DNA of 64,000 bases. Origin: Vitrella brassicaformis (Eukaryota; Sar; Vitrellaceae). Positions 35,103 to 46,745 of the stretch are shown one piece after another. The notes beneath the pieces are model-generated. The model was given only the letters and a program-made list of their open reading frames with translations, ran no database searches and was not told the DNA's origin. The stretch lies in contig CDMY01000613.1 in NCBI GenBank assembly GCA_001179505.1, forward strand, positions 67,056 through 131,055, given 5' to 3'. Every line of letters starts with the position of its first letter. Within the stretch, counting starts at the first letter, position 1. The translations under genes were made by a program, and so were the position numbers.

Positions 35103-36678
35103 TCATGCATCCGCCATCATAGCGGCCGGCGGCAGCTCACACGACCCGTCGCTCTCGGTCTCCACCGTCTCCAACACGTCACCGTACTCAACAAACTCCT
35201 TGATCTTTCTGCACACGCGCACACACATGTATCACCTCTCTCTCCTTGTCGTTGTTGTCTCGTCACTTACCCGAGCAGCCAGACGCCGTACCACTCGGAT
35301 GGCAGGTGTGGGAAGGGTGGCGTCTTCTGTGGGTGGGCCAGCAGGTGGTCGCTCATCCGCGGCACCGCCAGCAGGGTCCTTGGGGGACTGCCGCCGTGGC
35401 TCTTCGGGGACGCCTCGCCCTCTGCCTGCAGAGGGCGGTGTGTGAACGGCTTGGAGATGTCGACGTCATACCGGGGCTCGTAGAAGAAGGGTACAGAGTA
35501 TCGCTCCTGACGCAAGTCCACGACTAAAGAGACACCACCAACGAACCACAGGCAGATCGACATGCCGCTCTCTCCTCCCCAGTGTTGTGTGTGTCGCTAC
35601 CTACCACACCCACCCACCTCTGTGTCTGGTTGCCTTGAAGCGCCCTCCACTCAGCTTGGCCAAGGTATCCCCGATATTGACCACCAGCACGTCTGGCCTC
35701 GGCGGCACGTCGACCCATCTGCCGTCGCCTGTCAGGATCTGAAGGCCCTTGAAGTCGAAGGTCGCCAATATCGTCAGGAAGCCGGAATCCGTGTGCTCGG
35801 AGCAGTGCAGCACCGGCTCCCCCTCCGTCGCTGCGGCCTCAGCAGAAGTATCAGCAGCGGCAGGGGGTCTGTAAGGGTAGTGGATGAGGCGGAGAGTCGA
35901 CAGAGGCAGCGGCTCGAACAGCGGCAGGAAGTAGTCACTCGGAAGGCCCAGCCCGACGGCCAGGACACTCATGATGGCGTGGCTCGCCCTCTGCACCACG
36001 GCCAGGTGGTCACTCAGGGTCTTGCTGAATGCTACAGACTCTGCACACACACCACACCACACGGGACAAACAGAGATGCAACCACGTAGGCAGAGACACA
36101 TACAGAAGGACGCCCACCTGGCGTGTCTGCTTGTGGGAGGAGGTTGGGCTCGTAGAGGTGCTTGAGTGGCCATGGGGGCAGCTGGTGCTGCAGCTCTGCA
36201 GGCACGTCGATGCCGATGTCGAGACCCTCCTTGTATGACGTCGTCTTGCTCTCGTTCGCTGCCGGCTGGCAGGGGAAGTACCCCTTGTAAATGTTGGGCT
36301 GTTTCGGGTTGAATCGACGCTTGCCTGGGGATAGGCAGCCATCGAAGGCACGTGTCTATGCCTTGTGTGCCTGCCAGTGGCCACATTTGCGTGTCTGTTA
36401 CTTACCAATCTTGAGCTTGTCTTCCAATGGCGAGTCGAAGAACCACTTGGCTGCTTCCAGAAGCCTCCTCTCGTCATAACCTGGGGACACACAAACAACC
36501 ACTCTCTCGCTGTCTGGCTGTGTTGTGTGACTGTCTGCCTGACCCACTCACCTGGTATGTTCTTGATGGCCAAGAAGCCGACGTGTTCCATTGCGTGTAG
36601 GACATCGCGAGAGGCCGCTGCGTGTCCCTCAGGCGACTCGAGGAGCGACAGGTCGATGGTTGGAATGGAACCCGTCAT
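35103..36678 (-). CDS. 2-oxoglutarate/Fe(II)-dependent oxygenase (IPNS-like)
   Basis: Non-heme iron oxygenase of the isopenicillin-N-synthase/flavanone-hydroxylase group. The start exon (36678 to about 36552) has the DIOX_N opening SIPTIDLSLLESPEG and GFLAIKNIPG. Later exons give GYDERRLLEAAKWFFDSP and FNPKQPNIYKGYFPCQP. The core exon (about 36040-35610) holds the metal ligands His-x-Asp in SEHTDSGFLTILATF and the distal His in GGRFKATRH. The 2OG-binding Arg-x-Ser is RYSVPFF in the next exon. The last short exon ends at 35103 (ELPPAAMMADA-stop). Substrate cannot be told. No targeting signal seen. It shares a 211-bp spacer with the RAP-domain gene. Confidence 0.88.
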
Positions 36679-36889
36679 TTTGACTCAGAGGAGAGAAGAA
36701 CAGAGGACAGAAGGCAGGTTGTAGAGGAGAAGAGGACAGAAGTAGGCGGCTTCGTTCGTCCTTTGGGGTTGTTTGTTGTCTTGAGCCCTCCTCCTGTTCT
36801 CTTCCTGCGAGCTAAGCTTCAAGCCTCAACTTGAGCTCGCGTGTTTCTTCTCTCTCCCGAAGATCTTGGTTAGTCCTAGAAGTGGAAAG

Positions 36890-39800
36890 ATGCGGCTGAA
36901 TCACGTGTCCGTCCTCTCCTGCACCCATCGCCTCCCCATCCCCGCCCCTCCCCTCTCATCTTTCTGCGCCATCCAGCGTAGAGGCAAGAAGGACCTCTCC
37001 ATGGTGCCGCCATGGTACAGGCACGCCCGCACCAATCACAAGATTAAGGCTCCCAAGGTCGACGTCACCGTCACGGCCAAGGCGCTGGGCAGCATTCACG
37101 ACGCCGACGCTCTCACAGAGACGCTCGTGGAAGCTGTGCCCTGGCGGAGGGACGACCGGACCTTCCTGGCGGCAGCCGTCAGGAGAATCGATGAGTTGCT
37201 GCCGTCGTTGAGCCACAGCAATGCCGTCCAGCTGCTGATCGGCTTCGGCGCCACGAGGCGGCGCCACGACCCGGTGCTCGCCAAGCTGGTGGGGCGGATC
37301 GACCCAGCGGCTGTGGTGGATGAGAACGCCGTGGAGCTCGTCAGCGCGACCAAACGGCTCAACCTCGGCAGCGCTGGCTTCGACCTCTGTGACGCCATCT
37401 GCCGCCGCATTGCGGCTGAGGATATCTGGCTGAGCGAGAGTCAGCTGGCGGCGCTGATGCGGCTGCACGGCAAGACAAAGACCATCTCGCCGGTGCTGTT
37501 CGGCTATGTGGTGTCGCGTTGCCGGGATCGCTTTGACTTTTTCACCGAGGACGAGATCGGCGACCTGTGCCGTGCCTTCCGCGACATCAGATACCGCGAC
37601 GACGCCTTCTTCAAAGTGCTCCATGAGCACCTGCCCTACCGCCTACACGAGTACAGGTGCGTTACGACACATACATCAGCTCAGCTGACCATTCGACATG
37701 ATGGATGGATGGATGTCGGCCCTCCCTGCTGCACAGGTACTGGAATCTGATAGACATAGCCGAGTGCTACCAGAAGCTGGATGTGCAAGACCGGGAGATC
37801 ATCACGCGTGTCGGTGTGGAGGCGTGGAAGCTCATCTTTACCCTCAAGAAGACCTACCCCGTCAAGGCCCTCACCGTGCTCAGCTTCCTCGACGCCATGG
37901 AGCCGGGCGTCTTCAGGGGCATCCTGCGGACGCTATTCGGCAGCCTGCGGTATCGCATCCCCACCGACCTGGTCGCAGAAAGTATCGTCGCCTGCCAGAG
38001 ATGCGGATACACAAGTGGGTGGGTGGGTGGGTCATCAGAAGTGGGATGGATGGATGACCAGATAGCTCTGTTTGTTGTGATGCGATGCATGTGATGTGTT
38101 CCTTCTCTGTCTCGCTGTGTGTGTATGTTGCAGAGCGCAATTTGTACCACCGTCTGAGTGTGTGGCTGCAGCAGCGTGTGCGGGAGATCTCCCGTCCCCT
38201 TCTGGTGACCGAGGTGGTGGCCGCCCTGGCCAAGGTGCCATGCACCGAACCGGCCCTCTTCCGTGCCATTGGGCGGGAGGTGCAGCGCAACCCACAGCTC
38301 TACCACTTCGAACACCTTGTCTCCATCGCACGGTGAGTGAGTGCAACACACACACGTATGGCCCACAACAATGTGTGTGTATGTCAATCTGTCCGCTTTT
38401 TCCTCAGTGACTTTGTGTATCTGGGGTATTCCCTGGAGCCGTTTCTGCAAGAGCTCTGCACCGCTCTTCGGCTGCCGGAGGTGCCGACATCCTCTCCATC
38501 CGCTTTGGCGTGTGTGCCCTTCGTGTTGGGTCACTGGTCGCCGCCCCCGTCGATGCTGCCCGGCGGGACCCACCCCTACAGGGACCTGCTGGCGCTGACT
38601 CTGGAGCTGCTGGCTGCACCCAACACTTATACGCTGCGGCGTGACCTCTATGATGGCAAGGATGACGTCTGGGCAGAGGGGGAGGACAGGAGGATCAGGG
38701 ATGTCCATTTCATGCCCGGCGGAAAGGTGGGCTGGGTGCCGCACACACACACACAGGGGCGTGGGTAGGTAGCCCGCCTTCATCTGCTCTTTGTGTCTGT
38801 CTCCCTGTGCTTGTTTGCATCAGTATGAGATCCTGACCGACACCAGCACGTCCGACGATGCCTCCTACCCCTCCGACTCGTTCCCGCACCAGTCGGACCT
38901 GCCCCCTGCCTCCTCCCTCCCACCATCTCCAGCCACACACGTCCGTGTCGCCCGCATCCGCGCCAAAACAGCCAGCAAGCTTGAGGACTCCCTGCCCCCC
39001 TCCCAATACGGCAGGCGAGGTCGCCGGTCATCATCCCGGCGGCAGCAGCTGGAGGCGGTTGCGACGGTGGCCTCAGAGGTGGCCAAGGATAAAGAGGGCG
39101 GCACCGGTGTGGCCAATCGGCTGGCGTGGAGCTGGGACGTGTTTGGCATGCGCGAGCCTGGTGCAGCTGAGACGCGGTTCCCCTTCACGGCTCAGAACAT
39201 CCTTAGGCTGCTCAGGGGGGAGCGGAGGCAAGAAGGAACGAGCGAGGAGCCGTCCGACGCTCCAGCAACGAGGGAAGAGCCCGTCACGCCACCACCAGCC
39301 GTCGCGGAGGCCACAACGGCCGCATCTGAGGCCCCCGCCGAGCCCACCCCGCCCTCTCCCGAATCATCATCCAGCAGCACCAGCAGCAGCGGCGCCACTG
39401 TCGATGTGCAGGTGGTGGAGGTGATCAAGCGGCCGGCGCTTGAGTTCGTCAATGTAGAGGAGATCACGCTCATCATGCGGGGCCTCGACCGGCTCCGTGT
39501 TCGCCATGACGGGCTGCTGGAGCGGGTGACGGCCTGGCTGGGCCAGAGGTGGGAGGAGGTGGAGGCCTGCCACCTGACCGGCCTGCTGCACGCCTTTGGC
39601 AACCTGGGCTACTCGAGCACGGCCCTGCGGACCGTCATGGATCTGCTCGTCAAGAAGGTGAGAATATCAACCAGACAAACACAGCTAATGGGTGGAGGGA
39701 GGATGACGGTATCTGTTTTGTCTGTCTTATCGGCTTTCACTGTCAGCATGCGTCATCGCTTGCTGACAGCGAGGTGGCGGCGGCTGTGTGGGCGGCGTAC

Positions 39801-41026
39801 ACATTCGGGATGCGTGTGGACGACGAGCCATTCCAGCTGTTGCTGAGGCGATTCAGGGGCCTCGCTGTGCCGCTGGAACCGGAGCATCACCACCTCATGC
39901 AGGTGAGTGAGGAGAAATCGATCTGGACACACCAAACACACACCCACGCCATTGGCATCTGTGTGTGTGTGTGTGTATCAGGTGTTGTCTGTCGCTCTGC
40001 GTCAAGACGCGATGGAGAACATGACATCCCGGTTCCCCGATGCCGCCTACGACTTCTGCCGCTGGGTCGACGAGCACCTGCCCGGGGCTCCCCAGCTGCC
40101 CCCCTTGCCGCAGGGCCGGGCGCTCTTCCTCGACAGTGTGGGTGCCTTCCTGGACAACATCCAGGTGCCGCACTCCCTGCAGTACCGGTACTTCCCCTTT
40201 GTCATCGACGTGGCCATCCCCGACACCACCACCGCATACACCTCATCCCTCATCGGCCTGCCGCCAGAGGGACTCAGCCAGCACAACTGGATGATCCCTG
40301 ACAGGCCCGATACGCTCCCCGCGGCCTCGAAGGCGCCGCAGCAGCATTCGGCTTCCAGTGACCATCACGGCGGCCACGAGCCGGCTGGAGGGGAGGGAGG
40401 CAACGGTGATGGCTCGTCAGGTGGTGGCGGCGGTGTGCCGCTGCCGGCCTTCCCGAACATGCTGCCCGTGCTGGCGACCAACGGCCCCGGGGCGCTGCGG
40501 CACATCATGAATCTGGCGAGCAAGGGCAATCAGCAGCTCAACTTCAACGGGCCGCAGGGCGACATGAACGGCGGCATGAGGAACGGGGGATTCGACGGTA
40601 CGCACTCAGCAAGAGGGCAGGCACAAAGGGGGTGGGCTGAGCTGACCCCCTGCAATGTTTGTGGCCAGGTGGTTCGGCGACGATGATGGCTGGCGGCCCC
40701 ACGGCGTTCGGCAGCCGTCAGGGGACGGCTCTGTTCCTGATTGACACCCCCGACAGCATCTACGTCAGGCCAGCAGAGGAGTGGAACCACGCCAACGCCG
40801 CCAGCGGCACCACACACCCTCACCAGATGACGGCATACGAACGTATCAGGTCAGTGCAGTGCGGGGATCATCCATCCGTCCATCCATCCGGGCAGGCACA
40901 AAGCGAGCAATGGCGCGGGTGCTGTGTGTGTGATGCTTTGGTTTCAGGGAGGGTGTGCTGCATCGTCTTGGCTGGCGCGTGGCCTATTTCCCCAATAACT
41001 CCCTCGACATGGGCGGTCACACCTGA
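36890..41026 (+). CDS. RAP-domain protein, probable organellar RNA-binding
   Basis: Long alpha-helical protein ending in a RAP domain, an architecture expanded in apicomplexans and relatives for mitochondrial or plastid rRNA/mRNA handling. The N-terminus (LNHVSVLSCTHRLPIPAP) is basic with hydroxylated residues, resembling a transit peptide. Exons 36890-37656, 37737-38014, 38136-38332 and 38408-38726 hold degenerate helical repeats of FASTK/heptatricopeptide type. A Ser/Pro/Ala-rich insert (38824 to about 39400) interrupts them and repeats resume to about 40320. After a Gly-rich linker, exon 40669-40849 has GTALFLIDTPDSIYVRP and exon 40948-41026 has VLHRLGWRVAYFP, the RAP core. Ten exons all join in phase. 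An upstream TTG-initiated reading was discarded in favour of ATG 36890. Confidence 0.82.
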
Positions 41027-41391
41027 TGTGAGCGGCTGACTGGCTGAGTGATCAGGCTAGCTAGAGCAGGCAGAGAGTGAGAGATGTCGCTTTGACACGC
41101 GTTTTTCGTCGTCGACGATTTATGCATACATACAAGTGCGTTGGCGCCGTGCCCTGTCTACTCTACATATCAGTTGTGTTTCCTCCTCATCAGTACATTC
41201 TCCGGTTTCATAGCAGCCAATCCATGCACTTGCATGCACTTGTGTTGGCTGCCATGATGCTGGGCGCGATGAGCGTGAAGAAGACACGCAACGAGGTGGC
41301 GCGGCAGGGTGTACTGCCACATGGGTGGTGTACATGCATCCTGCTCCTATGGACGCTGGCATTCTCCGTGAGGCTTTTCCACATATTCCTT
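41027..41391. other. Convergent 3' intergenic region
   Basis: Short spacer between the RAP-gene stop and the likely end of the minus-strand TPM gene. A plus-strand open stretch here is judged a shadow. Confidence 0.45.
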
Positions 41392-42874
41392 CACTGGCCA
41401 GCGTCGTACACGTCAATGACATTACACACGAGCACACAAGCGGTCACACGGATCATCCATAAGTCAGTCTTCCTGCCCCCCACTGCATGGCGACGCCATC
41501 CTACGCTCGCAGCCCCGCCCACCCACTCCCCCACCCACAGCTCCGCGCTCCATATTCCCCTCTTCACTGTCGTCGATGTCGGGGCCCTCGCAATCTCTCG
41601 GCCTCGGTGTGGGCGGCAATGTGGGGTCGACCTCCAGGGGCGAGCCGAAATAGACCGTCAGGAAGTCGGTGAAGCTCGGAAGCGGGGTGGGGGGATACTT
41701 TTGATAAACCTGAGAAGACAGGTAACAACAATGCAGGTGTGTCTCTGTGTGGTGTCATGTGTGTGGTCTCTGTGTGTGGTGTCATGTGTCGCTGTCACTG
41801 ACCCAGTCAGACACCCTGATGATGGGGACGGCAAGCCTGAGCAGTGAGTGCAGCCGGAGGCGAGGGATGACATGACATGCATGAATCCATCCACTGTGTG
41901 TAGCATCCATACCAGATGAGAAACAGCGGCAGAATGAAGAAAAAGAGGCATCCTGCGATGATCAACGATACCCGATACGCTATCGGCAGCTGAATTATGG
42001 ATGGAATGAATGAATGAATGAATGGATGAATGAATGAATGATGAGCCGTATTACATTTTGCCTCTTCTCACCACTGGCTTGCTCTTGAATTCCCCCTTGA
42101 GCACCAAGAAGATGTCCTCAACTCCCTGCACTGTCGCCGCGTCATAGTCACCCTTTCGCAACGCTGCGAAACACACACACACGTCTGTCTGTGTATCTGC
42201 CTGTCGGAGTCTTGGCTTCTCTCGTCATTCTTAATTACCTGGCCTCATTCGTTGTATGACATCGGCTAGGTGTTGGTTCTTTAGCGTTTCCTGCGCCCCC
42301 GTGCCCGTCTTGACGTACACCACAGAGTCGTCCTTGCTGATGAGCATCAGGATGCCGTTGTTGCACCGACCGTTGCCTATCGCCCAGTGGTTGCCCAGCT
42401 GTACCACGCCATGAGGACATCCATCAATCTCTGTCTTGTTGCTGTGCGAGTGTGTCTGCGTACTTTTTCAGCGAATCTCTCGGTGCCTGTGCCGTATCCG
42501 CCGAGTGTGTGTATCTGTTTGCGGCTCATCTGCTGCATGAGCGCCACGCCCATCTCGAAGGGCCTCTTCCCCGGACCACACAACACAGACGTTTCCGACG
42601 TGATCCGACGCAGCGTGTCTGACACCTGCTCGGCCGCCTTCCTCGACAGTATGCCATCAGGGTCGCAGATCTGCATCATTAATTGCCACACACACAGATC
42701 ACATCACATTGCAGACGGAGATCTCTGCGATGAACGACAGCCTCTCTGGCTCACCCATCCGCTGGTCTTCTGTCCGCACGCGAAGGGCTGGGTAATTGGA
42801 TCCGGATACTCTTCATACCGCCATGCCTTGCCATCAGCAGCGCACGCACACAGCAGCGACACAACCAGGCGCAT
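41392..42874 (-). CDS. Secreted/membrane TPM-domain protein (MOLO-1-like)
   Basis: TPM fold (TLP18.3, Psb32, MOLO-1). ATG 42874 starts a signal peptide (MRLVVSLLCACAADG), then YEEYPDPITQPFACGQ. Exon 2 (42670-42464) begins ICDPDGILSRKAAEQV, the CDPDG-iLs phrase of eukaryotic TPM proteins. Exon 3 (42398-42239) has NHWAIGNGRCNNGILMLISKDD. The next exon has ALRKGDYDAATVQGVEDIF. A hydrophobic segment (LIIAGCLFFFILPLFLIW) follows, giving a type I topology with the TPM domain outside. The final exon begins VYQKYPPTPLPSFTDFLTVY and stays open to a stop at 41392; this 3' end is the least certain part. In animals a relative is an acetylcholine-receptor auxiliary subunit and in plastids a photosystem II repair factor; neither role can be transferred here. 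Confidence 0.78.
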
Positions 42875-42938
42875 GGCAAGGGAGAGCGCAATGTAAACAC
42901 AGAGGTGCGAGCTCAAGAAGGCAGGCAATCCATGTGTG
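42875..42938. promoter_or_regulatory. 64-bp divergent spacer, TPM / MYND gene 1
   Basis: Opposed ATGs are only 64 bp apart, the tightest head-to-head pair in the window. No TATA box seen. Assigned from arrangement. Confidence 0.4.
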
Positions 42939-45900
42939 ATGGAGGCAAAGAGGGAGCAGCGCGGCTGCAGTGAAGGTGAAAGTTCTCTCTCACCAGTCAG
43001 CCCAAGCAGGAGCACCTCGTCGGATGAGATCTTGGAGGACGGCGGCGGAACACACACTCACAGTGCAGAGGAAGTGAAGCAACAGGATAAAGACGACCAT
43101 GGAGAGACGACACGACAGCCGCTGGTGAGTTTGGGCCCGAAGGACGGTGAATGAGGGAGGAGCCTAGGTTGCTAATGTGTTTGTGTGTGTCTGGCCATGC
43201 AGGTGCCGCAGTCACAGTGTTTCAGGTGCAAGTGTGCGCTTGACGCCTCGTCCAAGAAGCACAGATGCCGCCTCTGCCAAGAGGTCTTCTACTGCTCGCT
43301 CCGTAAGTCACTTTGGCATGCGCACAGAGCACACAACCAGATTCGTGCAGCTGTGAATGGTTGTCTGTCTGTCTGCCTGTCTGTCTGTCTGTCTGTCTGT
43401 TGACGCATAGGTTGTGCCGCCGACGACTGGAAGATCCACAAGGAGCAGTGCGAGTGCTTCAGGGAGCTGCTCGTCAAGGCGTATCCCCGCACCGTGGCGC
43501 TTCTCTACATCGGCTGGATTGACTGCGCCACGTTCGTCGAGCTGCAGAGGCAACGGGAGATCCAGGAGGTCAGACGCGCCATCGACCAACATCACAAGAT
43601 GGCAGCAACACCAGCGGCAGCCAGTGGCGACGGTGACGATGACCAGCAGCAGCAGCAGCTGGGTGTGGTTCTGACTGCGCACGTACACGCACCACTGGAC
43701 ACTGACACGCCCCTCTACGCCCTCATGCTCGACGCCACCTTCTTCACCCTTCCTCGCCGCACCGTGCGACTGATCCGCTTTCTGCCCTTCGCTCGTGACA
43801 GCTGGGATCTGTACGACGACAAGGCGTCCTACCACAAGTTCACCTGGCGGTTCCTCAAGACGGCGGTCGAGGACTACAGTGCAGCCCTCGGCCTCCGCAT
43901 TCGGTGCTTGGTGGTCGGCCCCGCCATCCCCTTGTATGACAACTGTGCCGTCACGCTGCTTGGCGGCACGGTGCGCGCCGTGCCGGCACCGGAAAGACTG
44001 TTCGCCGCCGCGTGGCATCGCGTCATGGAGGAGGTCTTCATGCATTCGGCGCCGACGTGTCGGTCCGAGTATGTATCGCCGTCCGGTCCTGACGCGAAGG
44101 TGAACATGGAGAATGGCGGCCCCCTGAAACGCCTGAAGAGGGCCGTGAAGCATGGGGAAGTGGATGCCCTCACCGAAGCTGACGAGGCATATTTCTTGTC
44201 GGAGCTCGAAGCCCTTGACGCCTCCACTGACCTTGGTACATGTCAGTCAGTCAGGGAAGGGAACCATACTATGGTGGAAAAGTGTGTGACCTTTCTTCGT
44301 CAGGTGCCCAGGGTCGGCGGCCATCGTCGTCGAACGAGGACTTCATCTATCCGCGGCTGATATCCCCTCTATGGGAGCATTTCGACGACGGCGTGCCGAC
44401 GGTGACGTCGCCGTGGGTGCATCACATCGTCCACCGGTGGGCGGAGACCATGATTGGTCACTGTCAATCGAGCTGGACAAGAAGGTCGACAGGGACATAT
44501 CGCGCCTGAAGGTGAGTGGCCCCCCTCCCACAGACACACACAGGCACAGCAGGAGGCACGTGACACTCATTCGTGTGTATGGTGTCCCTGCTGCCCCCCC
44601 ACAGGCGGCGGGCAAGACGATGATGGACAAGAGGGCCGTGACGGAGAGCACGCTCCAGAATGTCATCAAGCGGGTCGAGAAGGAGTTCATCAACGAGGTG
44701 CAGACACTGGCTGCGCTGCCGGTGATCCCCATCGATAGATTCCTACATCTCGAGGACCGCACAGACGACACATCAGAGGAGAAGGCGGGCCCGACACCGG
44801 CAAAGTGGGAGGACACGCAGCCGGCGGAGCACCATAAGAGGGTGGAGTTCGTGTCATTCCAGGAGGCCGTCAGCGAGCTTAAAAAGTTCGAGCGCAGCCT
44901 CAAGAGGGCGCACGATGGCAAGGTGGGCGGGTGTGTGTGTGTGGTGTGTGGATTCATGCATTGATGGGATGGGTGTGTGCGTGCATGTTCTGTGTGCAGA
45001 GCACTGCGTGTCAGGGATCCCTGTCGACGGGCCTCTCGAAGATGTTTGACTACTTGGACAAGTATTGCCATTTCTCGATGTGGCCCGCTCTACTCAAGGT
45101 CTCATGCACGAACACTGAATACGCCGTGCGTCCATCGTGCACACATACATACATGTCTGTGTCTATGTGTGTGTCCTTTCTGTGTGTGTGTGGTGCAGAA
45201 GGAGACCGAGTTGTACAAGCTGATCACTCTGCGGCTCAAGCCCGGCAACAAGACACTCGTGCCGACGTGCAATGTCCTCCTGGGGAGGCTGAAAGACGCT
45301 GAGAAGGTCATCGAGACGCCACACACGCCCCTGCAGGTGTGGGCCGAGCCAAGAGGGGTGGACAGACAGACAGACAGACAGACAGACAGATAGGCGGCAC
45401 GCACGAGTCTTCTTTCTCTTGTTGGTGTCAGAACAAGACAGATCGGGTGTAACTCGACATCAGCATCTCTGGCCAGCATGCAGGGCGTCTCGTCTTCAAG
45501 CTGCATTGGGACGTCACGCCGCTCACCTGCCTTAACTTCGCCTCTTTATGCAATGGCGACCACAAGGTAGGTATGTGAGTTGGCCGCCCCACCCGCTCCC
45601 ACAAACGAATCCATCACTTCTGTGCTGTCTGTGTTTTGTGCTTTGCTTGTTCTGGGCTTGGCTTTGCCTTGGCTGGCGCAGGATGCTGGCAGCAAGGGGT
45701 GCCCGCTGCACTACTTGAATACGCAGATCAGTGGTGTGACGGCTGGCCAGGCCATCTACGGAGGCTATCTCGACTCGAAGGCAGGCGTCCGACGGCCCAA
45801 GGTCAGCGAGCCCGCCTTCTACTTGGAGCGGGAGAACTGCCTGATGCCGCCGAACAACCCCGGCACCCTCGCCATGATCGGCATGTGGGACAACAAGAAG

Positions 45901-46225
45901 GAAAAGTACATCTATGGTGAGACACACACATACACACGTGTTACATCCGTGCATCTATGTCGCTTCCATCCGTCTGTTTGTGTCTGCAGGTAGCCGCTTT
46001 GTCATCACAGCCGTGGCCCACTTCGACATGTGCGCCGGCTGCTGCATCATTGGCGAGGTCAACGCCTCCGGCCTGGCCCTCATCGACCGCATCAGCCGCC
46101 TGGGCGGGCAGCAGGCCAGCAGCAGCAGCAGCAGCAGACAGGGCGATGCCTCTGACACCAACCAGCAGGCTGTCTTGCCACGGGAGCCCGTCGTCATAGC
46201 GGGCGCCGCCTCGATGAGCGGTTGA
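42939..46225 (+). CDS. MYND finger-cyclophilin-like fusion, gene 1 (possibly broken)
   Basis: The N-terminal MYND zinc finger spans exons 43203-43302 and 43411 onward. All ligands are present: CFRCKC, CRLCQEVFYCS, CAADDWKIHKEQC. A roughly 250-residue middle domain follows (ATFFTLPRRTVRLIRFLPFA), then helical exons (44605-44922, 45000-45098, 45199-45336). The C-terminal cyclophilin-like domain starts LDISISGQHAGRLVFKL (exon 45432-45566) and continues to GSRFVITAVAHFDMC (from 45990). The catalytic FHRV region is replaced, so isomerase activity is doubtful. Two lesions appear. The frame must change near 44441-44470 to link WVHHIVHRWAE with SLSIELDKKVDRDISRLK. An in-frame TAA at 45450-45452 interrupts the cyclophilin entry DRV-stop-LDIS, where the paralog has Phe. 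Either sequencing errors or early pseudogenisation. Confidence 0.75.
43361..43401. repeat. (TGTC)n microsatellite in intron
   Basis: Tandem TGTC units within the intron that splits the MYND finger. Confidence 0.85.
45361..45391. repeat. (ACAG)n microsatellite in intron
   Basis: Tandem ACAG units within the intron before the cyclophilin-like domain of MYND gene 1. Confidence 0.85.
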
Positions 46226-46745
46226 TTGGGTTAGCAGGCGACCGACCTGTGTTGTGGCTCAGATGATTTATGTGGCAGTGTCTTTACATATCTAGTATGG
46301 TGTCTGTCTATGTATCTATCTATCTATTTGTCTGGCGGACGAGGAGTGAGTGGTGTCTTGTATGAGAAATGAATGGTGCACAGGGGGTGTGGGGTGTGGT
46401 ACCTCTACGACGATGACTGGCTGTGACGTGACGGGCTTTATGGATGGCCACATGAATGAATGCATGGAACACAAGTCTGAACGGTCTGACACATGTAGGC
46501 GTCTGTGCTTTCATTGCACGTCTCTGCCATTGCCATTGCCAAGCAGCCGCGAACACCACATAAATGAACGATGTACGTCGATAGATAAAGGGCCCGGCGC
46601 AAGTGCACATTTGCGCCATCAAGCCAAACGGGCAACACATGCCACTCGAACACACATGAATTCAACGCGGTGTGATCGAGGCGATTCGCCTCCCTCCGTT
46701 CCTTGCCACTCGTCCGTCAGTCAGCCAGCAAACCCAACCAGCCCG
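46226..46745. other. Convergent 3' intergenic region between MYND paralogs
   Basis: Facing 3' ends of the two MYND-cyclophilin genes. Contains a short TATC run at about 46312-46328. No coding signal. Confidence 0.5.

Noticed and set aside
41077-41847. 256-codon plus-strand open frame with hydrophobic stretches
   Set aside because: Overlaps the 3' exons of the minus-strand TPM gene, which have splice signals and fit the TPM C-terminus; the plus frame shows no family pattern and depends on microsatellite codons.
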